A DNA stretch of 64,000 nt from Paenibacillus faecis (GCF_008084145.1 NZ_VSDO01000001.1:434001-498000), one strand, 5' to 3'; shown: positions 8,954 through 17,562, counted from the stretch's first letter. Notes: a model not told the origin generated them from the letters alone. Numbers and translations are program-made.

Positions 8954-9492
8954 TCATACTCATCCTTTAAAAGACCATGATAAACAAGATCCTCAAAATG
9001 ATCCCACTTTTTAACATGGTGTCTTAATGTTCCTTCATATTTCATGCCTAATTTGGTCATTACGTTTCCCGAGGCGGGATTTTTCCCTAAATGGCATGCA
9101 AAAATGCGGGTTAACTTCAGTTTCTTAAATCCAAAATCCATGATCCCTTTAGCCGCTTCAGTACAATAACCCTGATTTCTATACTTGCTTCCAATCCAAT
9201 ATCCAAGCTCTGCATGCTCAAACCCTCTATTAATACTTAATCCTATAGCACCGATTAAATAACTTTCATCCTTATGTACGATAGCCAATTGAAGTGCCCG
9301 ATCTTCATTAAAATTGTCAGCGTGCGTTTCAATCCATTGTTCCGCCATCCCATCCTCATACGGATGAGGAACCGTTAACGTCATTTCGGCAACAGATTTT
9401 TCACCGGCCAAGGTCTGGACTTCTTTGGCATCATCTAAACAGAAAGGTCTTAATATAAGTCGTTCCAGTTGTATGGTTGGTAAGTTTTTCAT
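8950..9492 (-). CDS. RimJ/RimL-type GNAT acetyltransferase
   Basis: A 180-residue GNAT of the RimJ/RimL subgroup. It begins with the characteristic LERLILRPFCLDDAKEV, then AELGYWIGSKYRNQGYCTEA (acetyl-CoA loop) and HLGKNPASGNVMTKLGMKYE. Members acetylate protein N-termini or small amines. The four-base overlap with the downstream ATP-grasp gene indicates a two-gene operon. Confidence 0.85.
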   Translation of the reverse strand: MKNLPTIQLERLILRPFCLDDAKEVQTLAGEKSVAEMTLTVPHPYEDGMAEQWIETHADNFNEDRALQLAIVHKDESYLIGAIGLSINRGFEHAELGYWIGSKYRNQGYCTEAAKGIMDFGFKKLKLTRIFACHLGKNPASGNVMTKLGMKYEGTLRHHVKKWDHFEDLVYHGLLKDEYE

Positions 9493-9525
9493 TGTGCGTC
9501 CCCCCTTAAAAATCGTATTTTTTTC

Positions 9526-10266
9526 TCACGTTACTCTTCCCGTCCTGATTGCAACCGCATAATCCATTCGTCCGTTTGACTCGGCCATCGAGCCGGCTTG
9601 CTCCCAATCATACTGAACCATAACATGCTCTATATTCCATACGCTCATCTCCGTCTGATAGGCAATGACATAATCCGCAAAAGGGGACAGCGACTCCATT
9701 TTATGCGGAACTGGCAATTCCTCCTCATAGGCGGGCAACCCCACACTCCCCGGATTGACGATGAGCTTACCGTCGGGCAAAAATATGGATTTGGGGACAT
9801 GGCTATGGCCGCAAAAAAAGTAATTTTGCGAAATGGAGCCAAGTTCTTTCATGAGAAAGTCAGGCTTCTTGTAACTAACCCCATTCCCATCTATGGTCTC
9901 TAATAAGTAACGATCGTTTGCATAAGGAGTTCCATGACAAAAGAACAGGTCTTTATATACCCATGTATCTTTAAACGTTCTTATCCATTCCTCAATCTCA
10001 CGCCCCAGTAAAGGTTTAACGTATTGGAATGTAGCGGAATCCATCTCTTTTTCCAGTAAAGCCGCGTCGCAGTTTCCCATGATATGCACTATCTTATCGT
10101 GCTCCATCAACCTTTTGGCTGTACCGAGCGGGTCAACGGGGCCGAATAGACTATCCCCCAAATTTACGATCCGTTGAATGTTTCGCGTGGATATATCTTC
10201 TAATACCGCCTCTAATGCAAAACGGTTACTGTGTATATCCGAGATTATAGCTATGGCATCGTGCAT
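9526..10266 (-). CDS. YfcE/MJ0936-like metallophosphoesterase
   Basis: A 246-residue calcineurin-like phosphoesterase. Metal-binding motifs appear in order: ISDIHSN near residue 8, NLGDSLFG, MGNCD, CHGTP, and FCGHSHVP close to the C-terminal third. I place the start at the ATG at 10266-10264 because GGGGAG lies just upstream and the first motif then falls at the usual position. A longer frame to 10314 has no comparable signal. The likely role is hydrolysis of phosphodiesters or phosphomonoesters of unknown identity. Confidence 0.85.
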   Translation of the reverse strand: MHDAIAIISDIHSNRFALEAVLEDISTRNIQRIVNLGDSLFGPVDPLGTAKRLMEHDKIVHIMGNCDAALLEKEMDSATFQYVKPLLGREIEEWIRTFKDTWVYKDLFFCHGTPYANDRYLLETIDGNGVSYKKPDFLMKELGSISQNYFFCGHSHVPKSIFLPDGKLIVNPGSVGLPAYEEELPVPHKMESLSPFADYVIAYQTEMSVWNIEHVMVQYDWEQAGSMAESNGRMDYAVAIRTGRVT

Positions 10267-10345
10267 AATCTTTCTCCCCTTTTTAAAAAAGCCAAGCGCT
10301 GCAACGCTCGGCATGTACGAATTGGTTCTCCGATAACATGATGAT

Positions 10346-10792
10346 TTACTCTTGCTCTACAAAGTCTTCTTTGAATTCGTCCACCGGATCCCATATGGAC
10401 CAGGCCGCTTCTAACAGATTACCTTCAGGATCTCTGAAATAAAAGTACTTGGCTTCTCCATTACCGAGCGTATGTAAATCCTCCACCATTACGCCTCGAT
10501 CCTTCAATAATTGATATGTGTATTCAATATTGGGACAGTTCATGGCCATGACCGGAAATGGTTTTCCGTTTCTTGTGATTTCCATGGATTGCTTGTCTTG
10601 TGTTTCAATGAGCAATAAAGCTATGGAGTTTTGATGCGGGTGGTGTAAAACGGCAACGAATGTCCCGCGGTCTTGAAACTTATTCATCAGTTTAAAATTC
10701 AAATTCTCCGTATACCAATGAATGGACTCATCGATCTGCGTGGTGGGAATATAGACGTAACCTATTCTTGAAAAAGCAAAATCCTGTTTCAT
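10346..10792 (-). CDS. VOC-family (glyoxalase/dioxygenase fold) protein
   Basis: A 148-residue vicinal-oxygen-chelate protein. The paired beta-alpha-beta-beta-beta modules show as GYVYIPTTQIDESIHWYTEN at the start and YFYFRDPEGNLLEAAW near the end, the glutamate in the last motif being a usual metal ligand. VOC proteins include glyoxalases, dioxygenases and antibiotic-binding proteins. Nothing here decides among them. Confidence 0.85.
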   Translation of the reverse strand: MKQDFAFSRIGYVYIPTTQIDESIHWYTENLNFKLMNKFQDRGTFVAVLHHPHQNSIALLLIETQDKQSMEITRNGKPFPVMAMNCPNIEYTYQLLKDRGVMVEDLHTLGNGEAKYFYFRDPEGNLLEAAWSIWDPVDEFKEDFVEQE

Positions 10793-10832
10793 ATGACAGG
10801 CCTCCCTAGTTTATTGATTTCATTTTCTTCGG

Positions 10833-11355
10833 CTACCCTGACAAGATGGTTGAATCGGTCTCATCGATTTGCTTCAGGAATTTTAAGCATTTGTTCATGC
10901 ATTCCATATAGTCTTTACGGCTATAGGCTCTAAAAAAGGGGTTCATAAATCCGTGGTCGGCATGAATGGCTGCTACTGTGACATTTTTCTTGTTCTTCAG
11001 TTTGTCGATCAGATCCGGAACATGAAACGATCTTTCCGATTCGGGAAAAAATAATAAAGTCGGACATCCTGGCTCCATCTCAACATAGTCCCGAATTCGG
11101 GATCCATAAAACCCAATCACGCCGTCAACCTCAAACTCGCTGCATATCCATCCATCGTTGCTCCGACGCTAAAGCCCATGATGTAAATTTTCTCATATTT
11201 CGTTCTATTTGCGGCTACAATTTGCTTTACTTCATCCCTCGGTCCGTTAAATCCGACTTCATTGGTGAAGAAGTGATAGGCTTCCTCTTCCTGATCGTAA
11301 GGAAAAGGATCTCTATGTAAAAGATTTGGAGTAATGATATCATAACATTCTCATC
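10833..11355 (-). pseudogene. Dienelactone-hydrolase-like gene, truncated and frameshifted
   Basis: The open frame 10833-11120 starts at GFYGSRIRDY and gives the C-terminal half of an alpha/beta hydrolase (CPTLLFFPESE, then HADHGF supplying a plausible catalytic histidine). Upstream, in another frame, reads DIITPNLLHRDPFPYDQEEE and the nucleophile-elbow-like GFSVGAT. The frame changes at about 11150 (near ATGGATGGA), consistent with a one-base deletion. The first ~35 residues are missing and the gene abuts the phosphatase stop at 11360. It is therefore 5'-truncated and frameshifted, and almost certainly inactive. Confidence 0.7.
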
Positions 11356-11359
11356 ATCT

Positions 11360-11929
11360 TCATTTCCATAATCTCTCAACCTTTATTAACTCATCATCCT
11401 TAAATTCCATCCTGTAAACATCCGGTTTTGATGTTCTCATTAAAAAATCAAAATCATAGCTGCTATCAAAGTGTTCCATGATCAAAGTCATCACGGCTCC
11501 ATGAGTTCCGATCGCAATGCGCTGACCACGATTTTTCGTTAAAATCTCCTTGAGGACAGCTACTGCACGTGTTTGGCAACCGATAGCGGACTCTCCACCA
11601 GGCGAGACTGCTGCCCGATTTGAAAACATCTTACTTACCAAAGGGTATAGTTCTTTGTCTGACGTGATCTTGTCATCGTTCGAAAACGTTAACTCTCTAA
11701 GATCTTCATGGAGCTGGATTTGCTTTCCCGCCGTCTGCGCCAATTCTTCGAGAGTCATTATTGCTCTGGAGTACGGACTTGAGAAAAAAACATCGATTCC
11801 TTCGTGCTTCAACAATTCTGTAATTCGTTTTGCATCCGTCTTCCCTTTCTCGGTTAACCCCCGAGTCCGCTCATTACCCTCAACTTTTGGCGATTCACCA
11901 TGTCTTACCATATAAATGATTGTATTCAT
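11360..11929 (-). CDS. Histidine phosphatase family protein (phosphoglycerate-mutase-like)
   Basis: A 189-residue histidine phosphatase. VRHGES near the N-terminus supplies the phospho-accepting histidine. FSSPYSRAIMTLEELA holds the conserved arginine. GTHGAVMTLIMEH carries the second catalytic histidine. Length is typical of bacterial broad-specificity phosphatases of the PhoE/CobC type. The broken hydrolase gene begins just past its stop. Confidence 0.85.
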   Translation of the reverse strand: MNTIIYMVRHGESPKVEGNERTRGLTEKGKTDAKRITELLKHEGIDVFFSSPYSRAIMTLEELAQTAGKQIQLHEDLRELTFSNDDKITSDKELYPLVSKMFSNRAAVSPGGESAIGCQTRAVAVLKEILTKNRGQRIAIGTHGAVMTLIMEHFDSSYDFDFLMRTSKPDVYRMEFKDDELIKVERLWK

Positions 11930-11980
11930 GTATTTCGTCCAATCCTCTCCGGCTCGGCTGATTTACTTCTACTGCGTCAC

Positions 11981-12532
11981 TTACAGATATCTTTGAATAA
12001 TTTGTTCATCCCATATTTGCACTTCTATGTATCTTTCCGGTCCCTTAGCTCCATCATGGTTCCAATCTTGGGGAAAGCCAAATTGATCAATAACTTTAAT
12101 AATTTCATCTTTAGTATACACTTGTTTTCTGTATGGTTTTTCATCGGGATATCGCATAGTTGGGAATAAATCACCGTATGTAAAACTCATGGATTCCTTA
12201 GCGATTTCATTCCAATCTATTGTGATGATCCCCGGTTCCAAATACCATGTCTGAAGCCAACTACAAGCCCCCAAAGTCATATAGTGAGGAAAAGTATTGA
12301 CTGGCTTCCCGCCTTTACTAATAAATAGGTCTCTCGCTGTTCTTTCCAATTCTCTTCTGATCATCAAATATTCATCATTTCTTCGACTGGCAAACACCTT
12401 ACCCTCTTTTTTTATTTGATTAGATACTTTTGCTGCATCATCCATTGATAGCTTTGACAAGTTCTTGAATGGACCCATTTCTTTCTCAAAATAATGATAC
12501 AAATAATAAGTCATGAGTACCGTCCTATTCAT
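11981..12532 (-). CDS. Hypothetical protein
   Basis: A 183-residue soluble protein I cannot place in a family. It has no signal peptide or membrane helix, is rich in aromatic residues (TLGACSWLQTWYLEPG) and ends in a segment of alternating charged and hydrophobic residues (YIEVQIWDEQIIQRYL). Its first eight bases overlap the end of the membrane-protein gene upstream (12525-12941), so the two form a coupled pair. Confidence 0.65.
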   Translation of the reverse strand: MNRTVLMTYYLYHYFEKEMGPFKNLSKLSMDDAAKVSNQIKKEGKVFASRRNDEYLMIRRELERTARDLFISKGGKPVNTFPHYMTLGACSWLQTWYLEPGIITIDWNEIAKESMSFTYGDLFPTMRYPDEKPYRKQVYTKDEIIKVIDQFGFPQDWNHDGAKGPERYIEVQIWDEQIIQRYL

Positions 12533-12941
12533 AGTCAGTTAAAAAACTTATGAAATTGATGATAAGAATATATATGGGGTATAAGAATAAAGCTCCTATT
12601 GCGATAAGACCTGATGCGGGATTGGGGTTGTCTCCTCTCTCCGTGATAGGAAATAAAGAGGAAAAAGTGTAGACGAGCAGCATCAAATAAGGTATCCAGA
12701 GGATCACAGTAAAATAGTTTGCCCCCCCTCTACCAAGCCACTTTTTTGTTAAAAAATATAAAATGAGCGTGCCCAAACACATTTCAATAACAGCAGTTGC
12801 TAAACTAATCTTATTTACGGTGTTAATGTCCCAACCTGTCAGTCTATTAATTCTGTACACGTTAATCATAAGTTCCAGGGGAATAAATATAAAAAAAGCA
12901 TAGAGGATACTAACAACATTCAATCTTATGAATTTCTTCAA
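12525..12941 (-). CDS. Small membrane protein, four predicted helices
   Basis: A 138-residue integral membrane protein. Four hydrophobic stretches are visible, the first at residues ~9-28 (VVSILYAFFIFIPLELMINV) and the last near the C-terminus (YPIYILIINFISFL). No family is recognised. It overlaps the soluble hypothetical gene at 11981-12532, which may be its partner. The hairpin at 12969-13002 lies just upstream. Confidence 0.7.
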   Translation of the reverse strand: MKKFIRLNVVSILYAFFIFIPLELMINVYRINRLTGWDINTVNKISLATAVIEMCLGTLILYFLTKKWLGRGGANYFTVILWIPYLMLLVYTFSSLFPITERGDNPNPASGLIAIGALFLYPIYILIINFISFLTDYE

Positions 12942-12968
12942 TATGGGACCTCCCCCGATTAGGGATTA

Positions 12969-13002
12969 GCCCAGCCATAGATCACTCAGATCTAGGCTGG
13001 GC
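12969..13002. terminator. Hairpin of the CCCAGCC repeat family
   Basis: GCCCAGCC (12969-12976) pairs with GGCTGGGC (12995-13002), with TAGATC/GATCTA extending the stem. It sits between the acetyltransferase gene ending at 13019 and the next gene start at 12941. It shares stem and flank (GGTTGTCT) with the inner part of several attC-like sites of the array. It probably terminates the upstream transcript. Confidence 0.6.
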
Positions 13003-13018
13003 CGCTGGTTGTCTAAAC

Positions 13019-13468
13019 TTACTCTGTACTCACATAGCTGTATTTTGCAATCATTTCTCCCCACGGAGCCAATCCATCTTCTATAAATCCGGCTTTTGAA
13101 TACAATCTTCTTGCTCGCTCATTCTCAGGTTTATACCCTAAAACCAATACATCCGTCCGATCCGCGCGGCTTCTGATCTCTTCAATGATGCTGCAAACAG
13201 CCAGGAACCCGTACCCTTGACCTTGAAAACGCCGATCGATCATAAAACGATAGATCCAATAATTATGATCATCCGGATCTTTTCCGTATAGAGCATACCC
13301 AATCATCGTCTCATGCTTATAGATGGCCACACTCGAAAATCCCTGCAAAAACTGAGCTTCAGCAATAGAATATACATTCGGCGCAATAAGGGATTGTTGT
13401 TCTTCTGCCGGCTCCAGCTCAGCACATTCTTCCCAATTATCTTTATCAATTCTTTCTAATCTAATCAT
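13019..13468 (-). CDS. GNAT-family N-acetyltransferase
   Basis: A 149-residue GNAT enzyme. RFMIDRRFQGQGYGFLAVCS contains the acetyl-CoA binding Q-G-Q-G-Y-G loop, and VLGYKPENERARRLYSKAGF is the conserved C-terminal strand and helix. The general pattern resembles spermidine/spermine acetyltransferases (BltD/PaiA type), but the substrate is not certain. Confidence 0.85.
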   Translation of the reverse strand: MIRLERIDKDNWEECAELEPAEEQQSLIAPNVYSIAEAQFLQGFSSVAIYKHETMIGYALYGKDPDDHNYWIYRFMIDRRFQGQGYGFLAVCSIIEEIRSRADRTDVLVLGYKPENERARRLYSKAGFIEDGLAPWGEMIAKYSYVSTE

Positions 13469-13688
13469 AGGAACCCTCCGATTTCGTGGAGAGACCTGTT
13501 TTCAAGTTCTCCACCTAAAATTTAGCCTTCACCGACAAGCCAGTTTTCAATATACTTTGGTTACTTCTCATACCACATCACACCTTTCAAAAATTTAGAC
13601 ATTAGCTTTCCAACGGAACCTCCGCAGAGCAGCATGTTATACTGGGGCCTGGATTGCGGATTGCTCCGTTTCCTACAATATCAGAACT

Positions 13689-14123
13689 TTACCGATAGTC
13701 TAAGGCTTCAATCATTTTTAAATGATTTTTACCATCAAGCACCTTGTAGAGTTGGTGGCCCGACTCCTTAAAAATAACCATGTAATTCAAATCTTCCGTA
13801 ACTTCGAAGCCAAGATTTTTATCTTTCAGATATATCCTTACTTCATATTCCCGATCCGCAGAAATGTTTCTCACTTTTTTCAACTCAATATCCGACAGTT
13901 CGGCTAACATCTGCTCGATCCTTCTCTCATCCTTAATGATCGTTCCTTTATCGTCTGAATATCTCCTAAAAGAAACTTTAACTAAATTAGTCAGGCTGAT
14001 CTCGTCCATAACTTCTTTTTTCAGGGATGTATAGGTTGCTTTGTTCGAGATATACAGGATGCCTATAATCACAACTATGAAGAAAAGAGAAAGCGTCACC
14101 ACTTTTTTAATCTTGCACCACAT
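13689..14123 (-). CDS. Membrane-anchored hypothetical protein
   Basis: A 144-residue protein with one N-terminal membrane helix (residues ~8-26, VVTLSLFFIVVIIGILYIS) and a ~115-residue domain that would lie outside the cell. The body is beta-rich and charged. No family is recognised. It starts 15 bases after the stop of the acetyltransferase gene upstream (14138-14959). The 220 bases between 13469 and 13688 contain no gene I can support. Confidence 0.65.
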   Translation of the reverse strand: MWCKIKKVVTLSLFFIVVIIGILYISNKATYTSLKKEVMDEISLTNLVKVSFRRYSDDKGTIIKDERRIEQMLAELSDIELKKVRNISADREYEVRIYLKDKNLGFEVTEDLNYMVIFKESGHQLYKVLDGKNHLKMIEALDYR

Positions 14124-14137
14124 CTTTTCTACTATTC

Positions 14138-14959
14138 TTATTGTTCAACTACTTCAATTTCAAAACCTCTGCATTTGTAGCGGTGTACCTGTTCAAAGCC
14201 TAATCGACAGGCCAGTCTTTTTGATGCTTCATTATCGAGCGAACAGTCCCAATACGGAGTATACCCACTGTCACGTATATCTTTAACCAATCGATATCCC
14301 AAATAAGTTCCCACACCCTTGTTCTGATATCGAGGTACCGTTTCAATACCAATGGCATGAGTTTGATTCGTTACAAAACTGGAGTAACATACTCCAATGA
14401 CTTCTGATTCGTCTAGAGCAGCATACCCATATCCCTTTTTCTTAAATTCTTCTTTGGAGGACCAAAACAAATCGATATGGCTATTTATGAGTTCTACATT
14501 TCTTATACTTCCGTTATTCCACTCATCAGTTTTTAAATTGATGATTTGGTATGTGCCCGTATTTTCAATCGTTTCTACGGGTTCCTTTCGCATTTCTAAA
14601 ACCAATTGCTCGAACTGATAAAGTTTTCTGGAAGCAAACATGCTTTCAAAATCCCACTTCTCGTGATGACCCGAGATTTCTAAATGAGTTAAGGAAGTCG
14701 CCTTCATCCTGGGCTCAATATACTCAGCTATAAAACCATCTAGAGATTGATTAAAGTAATCATTTCTGTAATCCCCTATAAGATAAAATCCTTGAATCCC
14801 CTGGCTCCAAACTAATGCACTTCTTGGATTCAATAATTGATCCACGTAGATGGCGCCCGGATTATTCCGTTCAATTATGGATAGAACCTCAGGATGCTGA
14901 AAACCGTCATTTAGTAATTTTTCAACAGTATAATAATATTCCGGCGCTAAAGCCTGCAT
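14138..14959 (-). CDS. Two-domain GNAT acetyltransferase
   Basis: A 273-residue protein of the long GNAT type sometimes annotated GNAT_acetyltran. The C-terminal half carries the active fold: GIETVPRYQNKGVGTYLGYR is the acetyl-CoA loop and WDCSLDNEASKRLACRLGFE the closing motif. The N-terminal ~130 residues are a degenerate GNAT-like domain. Substrate is unknown. It lies 30 bases downstream of the AAC(6')-like gene, same strand. Confidence 0.8.
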   Translation of the reverse strand: MQALAPEYYYTVEKLLNDGFQHPEVLSIIERNNPGAIYVDQLLNPRSALVWSQGIQGFYLIGDYRNDYFNQSLDGFIAEYIEPRMKATSLTHLEISGHHEKWDFESMFASRKLYQFEQLVLEMRKEPVETIENTGTYQIINLKTDEWNNGSIRNVELINSHIDLFWSSKEEFKKKGYGYAALDESEVIGVCYSSFVTNQTHAIGIETVPRYQNKGVGTYLGYRLVKDIRDSGYTPYWDCSLDNEASKRLACRLGFEQVHRYKCRGFEIEVVEQ

Positions 14960-14989
14960 GGGAATCCCTCCTTACATCGCAAGCTCAAA

Positions 14990-15430
14990 TCACTTAATAT
15001 CTTTGATAAAAGCTACGATTCTTCCCGCTTCTTTAAATCCTATCTTCTTATGAAATTTCTGACTTATAACATTATCCAGCTGTGTATCCGAGGCGATTTG
15101 ATGGCAACCGAGCGACTTCGACCATTGCTCTCCAGCCTCAACTAATTTTTTGGAAATCCCTCTGTTTCTGTAGTCCTGCTCAACATAGATTCCTTCAACA
15201 TATCCGACGGGACTCGAATTAGAACCCTCAACGTAATCGACTCTTAGTGACATATGAATAAATCCCACAAAACCACCTTCAATAGTTGCTAAATAAAGGA
15301 TGTCTCTCTCCGAATCCAATAGCTCTTCAAATTCGGCTCTTAAATGCTCCTGTTCGTTGTCTGGCCAAAGTTTCAACGCTAGCTCCGTTAATTCATTTAG
15401 GTTGGATGGATCCGCTTTTACAATCTTCAT
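14990..15430 (-). CDS. AAC(6')-like aminoglycoside N-acetyltransferase
   Basis: A 146-residue GNAT that resembles aminoglycoside 6'-N-acetyltransferases more than generic GNATs. Supporting segments are YVEGSNSSPVGYVEGIYVEQ, then YRNRGISKKLVEAGEQWSKS (acetyl-CoA loop and helix), CHQIASDTQLDN and FHKKIGFKEAGRIVAFIKDI, which follow the AAC(6')-I order. Family members acetylate the 6' amine of kanamycin-class drugs, though many chromosomal relatives have weak activity. Function and resistance are inferred from motif similarity only. Confidence 0.7.
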   Translation of the reverse strand: MKIVKADPSNLNELTELALKLWPDNEQEHLRAEFEELLDSERDILYLATIEGGFVGFIHMSLRVDYVEGSNSSPVGYVEGIYVEQDYRNRGISKKLVEAGEQWSKSLGCHQIASDTQLDNVISQKFHKKIGFKEAGRIVAFIKDIK

Positions 15431-15526
15431 CAGGACACACCTCTCTTATTTAGTCTTACGGATTTGAGGTAATTCATTACTATCAAATCGCCAAACCGAC
15501 TACCGCAGGCCCTGCGGATCTGTGCT

Positions 15527-15679
15527 CTATAGTCGTCTATTTCTTTTTTCCTCCAAATGGATATCCAAAGCTTCTATCGCACGAATCAATAATTTAATCA
15601 GCAAATATAAGCAATATAGTCCAAGAAGAATGAACAATCCGTAGACAATAAACAGAAACATCGGTATGATTGAAAACAC
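15527..15679 (-). CDS. Small membrane peptide, 50 residues
   Basis: In the 513-base gap 15431-15943. A GTG at 15679-15677 preceded by GAGGAG opens a 50-codon frame with one long hydrophobic segment (MFLFIVYGLFILLGLYCLYL) followed by an amphipathic, charged tail (IRAIEALDIHLEEKRNR). An ATG at 15661-15659 is an alternative start. Composition and the ribosome binding site argue for a real gene; homology is unknown. Confidence 0.5.
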   Translation of the reverse strand: MFSIIPMFLFIVYGLFILLGLYCLYLLIKLLIRAIEALDIHLEEKRNRRL

Positions 15680-15943
15680 TCGGATACAACTCCTCATAGC
15701 AAAATGGCTTGCTTACACACTTAAACCCACATGGTCATAACGTCATCACGGATTAGGTGGAGGTTGGCAGCTTAAGCCATACCATCTCTACTCTATTTTA
15801 GGGGATGGATGAAGGTTTTTCCATTTTTTTAAATAACACGTACCCCAGATTAGAAAAATCAAGCTATTCCCCTGCTCTACGTGTCTACACCATTCTCAAA
15901 AACTGCAATACACTATATCAACCTTAAAAAAGGAGTGATATAG

Positions 15944-16318
15944 TTGGCAAACAGTGATGTACGCCTTGCACTTTGGTCAGGTACTAATTTTTCTGGTCGT
16001 CGGATCCTCTTCAGACGCGGTGGGGTTGCGGTTCGTGATCTTGGAGCGTTTCGGTTCAACAATGCGCTTTCGAGCTTCCGACTCAGAAATGTTGTGCAAA
16101 GCACTCAAGTAACACTGGTACTGTTTTCGGGAACTAACTTTCAGGGGTCCTTCCGGGTTTTCCGGGGCAGTCAAAATGTGGCTAACTTGGGTAATTTGAA
16201 TTTCAACAACGTTACATCATCACTAATTCTGGTAGGCCGCAATTTAACTAACAGCGAAATATCCCAAATCCAAAGCACTGGAAGACCGCCACGTGACATC
16301 CTGATTATAAGACAATAA
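15944..16318 (+). CDS. Beta/gamma-crystallin-like protein
   Basis: A 124-residue protein starting at TTG, with AAGGAG eight bases upstream. It has two Greek-key-like repeats, LWSGTNFSGRRILFRRGG and LFSGTNFQGSFRVFRGSQ, each followed by a short L-G-x-x-x-F-N-N segment, as in microbial beta/gamma-crystallins. The Ca-binding N/D-N/D-x-x-S/T-S signature appears as NNALSS and NNVTSS. No signal peptide is seen. Such small crystallins are often spore- or stress-associated. It stands alone on the plus strand amid minus-strand genes. Confidence 0.7.
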   Translation: MANSDVRLALWSGTNFSGRRILFRRGGVAVRDLGAFRFNNALSSFRLRNVVQSTQVTLVLFSGTNFQGSFRVFRGSQNVANLGNLNFNNVTSSLILVGRNLTNSEISQIQSTGRPPRDILIIRQ

Positions 16319-16424
16319 CGCTTCGAATCAGCGGCAGCCTTGGGCTTATGTTATCGTCCAGGCTGCCGAATCTATTGCATGCAAGAAAGACTCAAAGTTG
16401 CTTTTTCCACACCCTGAGTCTTTT

Positions 16425-16907
16425 TCATATCCCTAAGTGCAGGATGCACTTATCTTCTTCTACAGCTCGATCTATCATTCTGATTAGCTTTTGCAAATGT
16501 TTAATCAAAATGGTCTTTTTATATTCCAATTTTTCATATTGCCCGGAATTTTCTACTCCCACAATCGTAAAACAACTTCCCTTGAGCACGATGTTCTCTG
16601 GGGCAAATCCCAAAAGATCCGTCCATGCCTGGAGTATACCTCGAAAGACCCTTAGATTTTGCCCGCTTATTACCGTGACCCCGTAGTGGTTCAATCCCAT
16701 ACCTTCTGTTTTGGTACTGGGGTTCCAAGTGGGAAGCCAATTCAACGAATCATTGATGTAGGAGATGAATTCATCCTCCAAAGAAACATGATCCTCCTCG
16801 GACAACCCGTCCCTCCAGAGTTCTCCTTTCGAATTCCAGGAAAAGGACGCGTACGAGAGGTTATCCGCGTCTTGCCTGCTTTCCACAACGAATTCATGCT
16901 TGGGCAT
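16425..16907 (-). CDS. Hypothetical protein
   Basis: A 160-residue protein preceded by AGGAGAG. It has no signal or membrane segment. It contains GLNHYGVTVISGQNLRVFRG and FAPENIVLKGSCFTIVG, a predicted alpha/beta pattern, and a C-terminal helix rich in Lys and Ile. I do not recognise the family. It lies between a small membrane protein and the crystallin-like gene, which it converges upon. Confidence 0.65.
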   Translation of the reverse strand: MPKHEFVVESRQDADNLSYASFSWNSKGELWRDGLSEEDHVSLEDEFISYINDSLNWLPTWNPSTKTEGMGLNHYGVTVISGQNLRVFRGILQAWTDLLGFAPENIVLKGSCFTIVGVENSGQYEKLEYKKTILIKHLQKLIRMIDRAVEEDKCILHLGI

Positions 16908-16973
16908 GAAAAAGCTCTCCTATTCGCTCTAAAATTTTTATAATTTCCGGAGCAAGCTAATCCCCTCAGAGTT

Positions 16974-17123
16974 CTACTTTTCCTTGTTGCGAAGATCACG
17001 GAGTTGCATCTCTATCTCTTTTACCGATCTTTGAAGGTCGTCCATCCTTCTTAGACTTGCATATTGATTCCCAATAATCCCTGCAAACCCAATAATCAGT
17101 ACGATAATCAACATTAAGGCCAT
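16974..17123 (-). CDS. Small membrane protein with coiled-coil tail
   Basis: 49 residues when started at the ATG at 17123-17121, which has AAAGGAGA nine bases upstream. A longer frame to 17171 lacks such a site. Residues ~2-20 are a membrane helix (ALMLIIVLIIGFAGIIGNQY), followed by a highly charged heptad-like segment (DDLQRSVKEIEMQLRDLRNK). Function unknown; similar small proteins are common in Bacillota. Confidence 0.65.
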   Translation of the reverse strand: MALMLIIVLIIGFAGIIGNQYASLRRMDDLQRSVKEIEMQLRDLRNKEK

Positions 17124-17181
17124 CTCTCCGAGTCTCCTTTCCATACCTTCTCTTAGGATAAATTTTATCATGATGGGGCAG

Positions 17182-17562
17182 CTAGTGCTTTCTAGTTGCT
17201 AGCCAATCCAGTAACCAAATGATTTGAAGAAAGCAGTGGATAGCAGGTAAAAAAAAGCCCAATTCTATTTGATAATCCGGAAAAATTGGAAACCCACCTG
17301 GTGAGGTCGGTTGATACTTTGCCGAGACAATTACAAGGCAACCCGGGACAACACTTGTTACAAGCCAAATCCATCTTTTCCTTTTATTATTAGATCTATA
17401 AGCCAAAGCAGAATTAGACACTAATAGCAATAAGGGGACGGTATAAAATAACATAAAAAACAGCACGGTTTCGGATGTGAAATCCTCCACTCGGATCCCA
17501 AAAAATAAAATTAAAATAAAATGTGCAAAAAAAACAGTCAGAACGCTAATGAAAGCTTTCAA
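17182..17562 (-). CDS. Membrane protein, about four helices
   Basis: A 126-residue polytopic membrane protein of unknown family. Hydrophobic segments at residues ~5-24, ~32-50, ~63-80 and ~100-120 are separated by short charged loops (YRSNNKRKRW). Its start overlaps the end of the upstream Nudix gene by 17 bases, indicating translational coupling. Confidence 0.65.
   Translation of the reverse strand: MKAFISVLTVFFAHFILILFFGIRVEDFTSETVLFFMLFYTVPLLLLVSNSALAYRSNNKRKRWIWLVTSVVPGCLVIVSAKYQPTSPGGFPIFPDYQIELGFFLPAIHCFLQIIWLLDWLATRKH

Noticed and set aside
15480..15540. Further attC-like site near 15.5 kb
   Set aside because: A small CCGCAGG/CCTGCGG hairpin is present but without RYYYAAC/GTTRRRY ends or the GTATTCACG arms.
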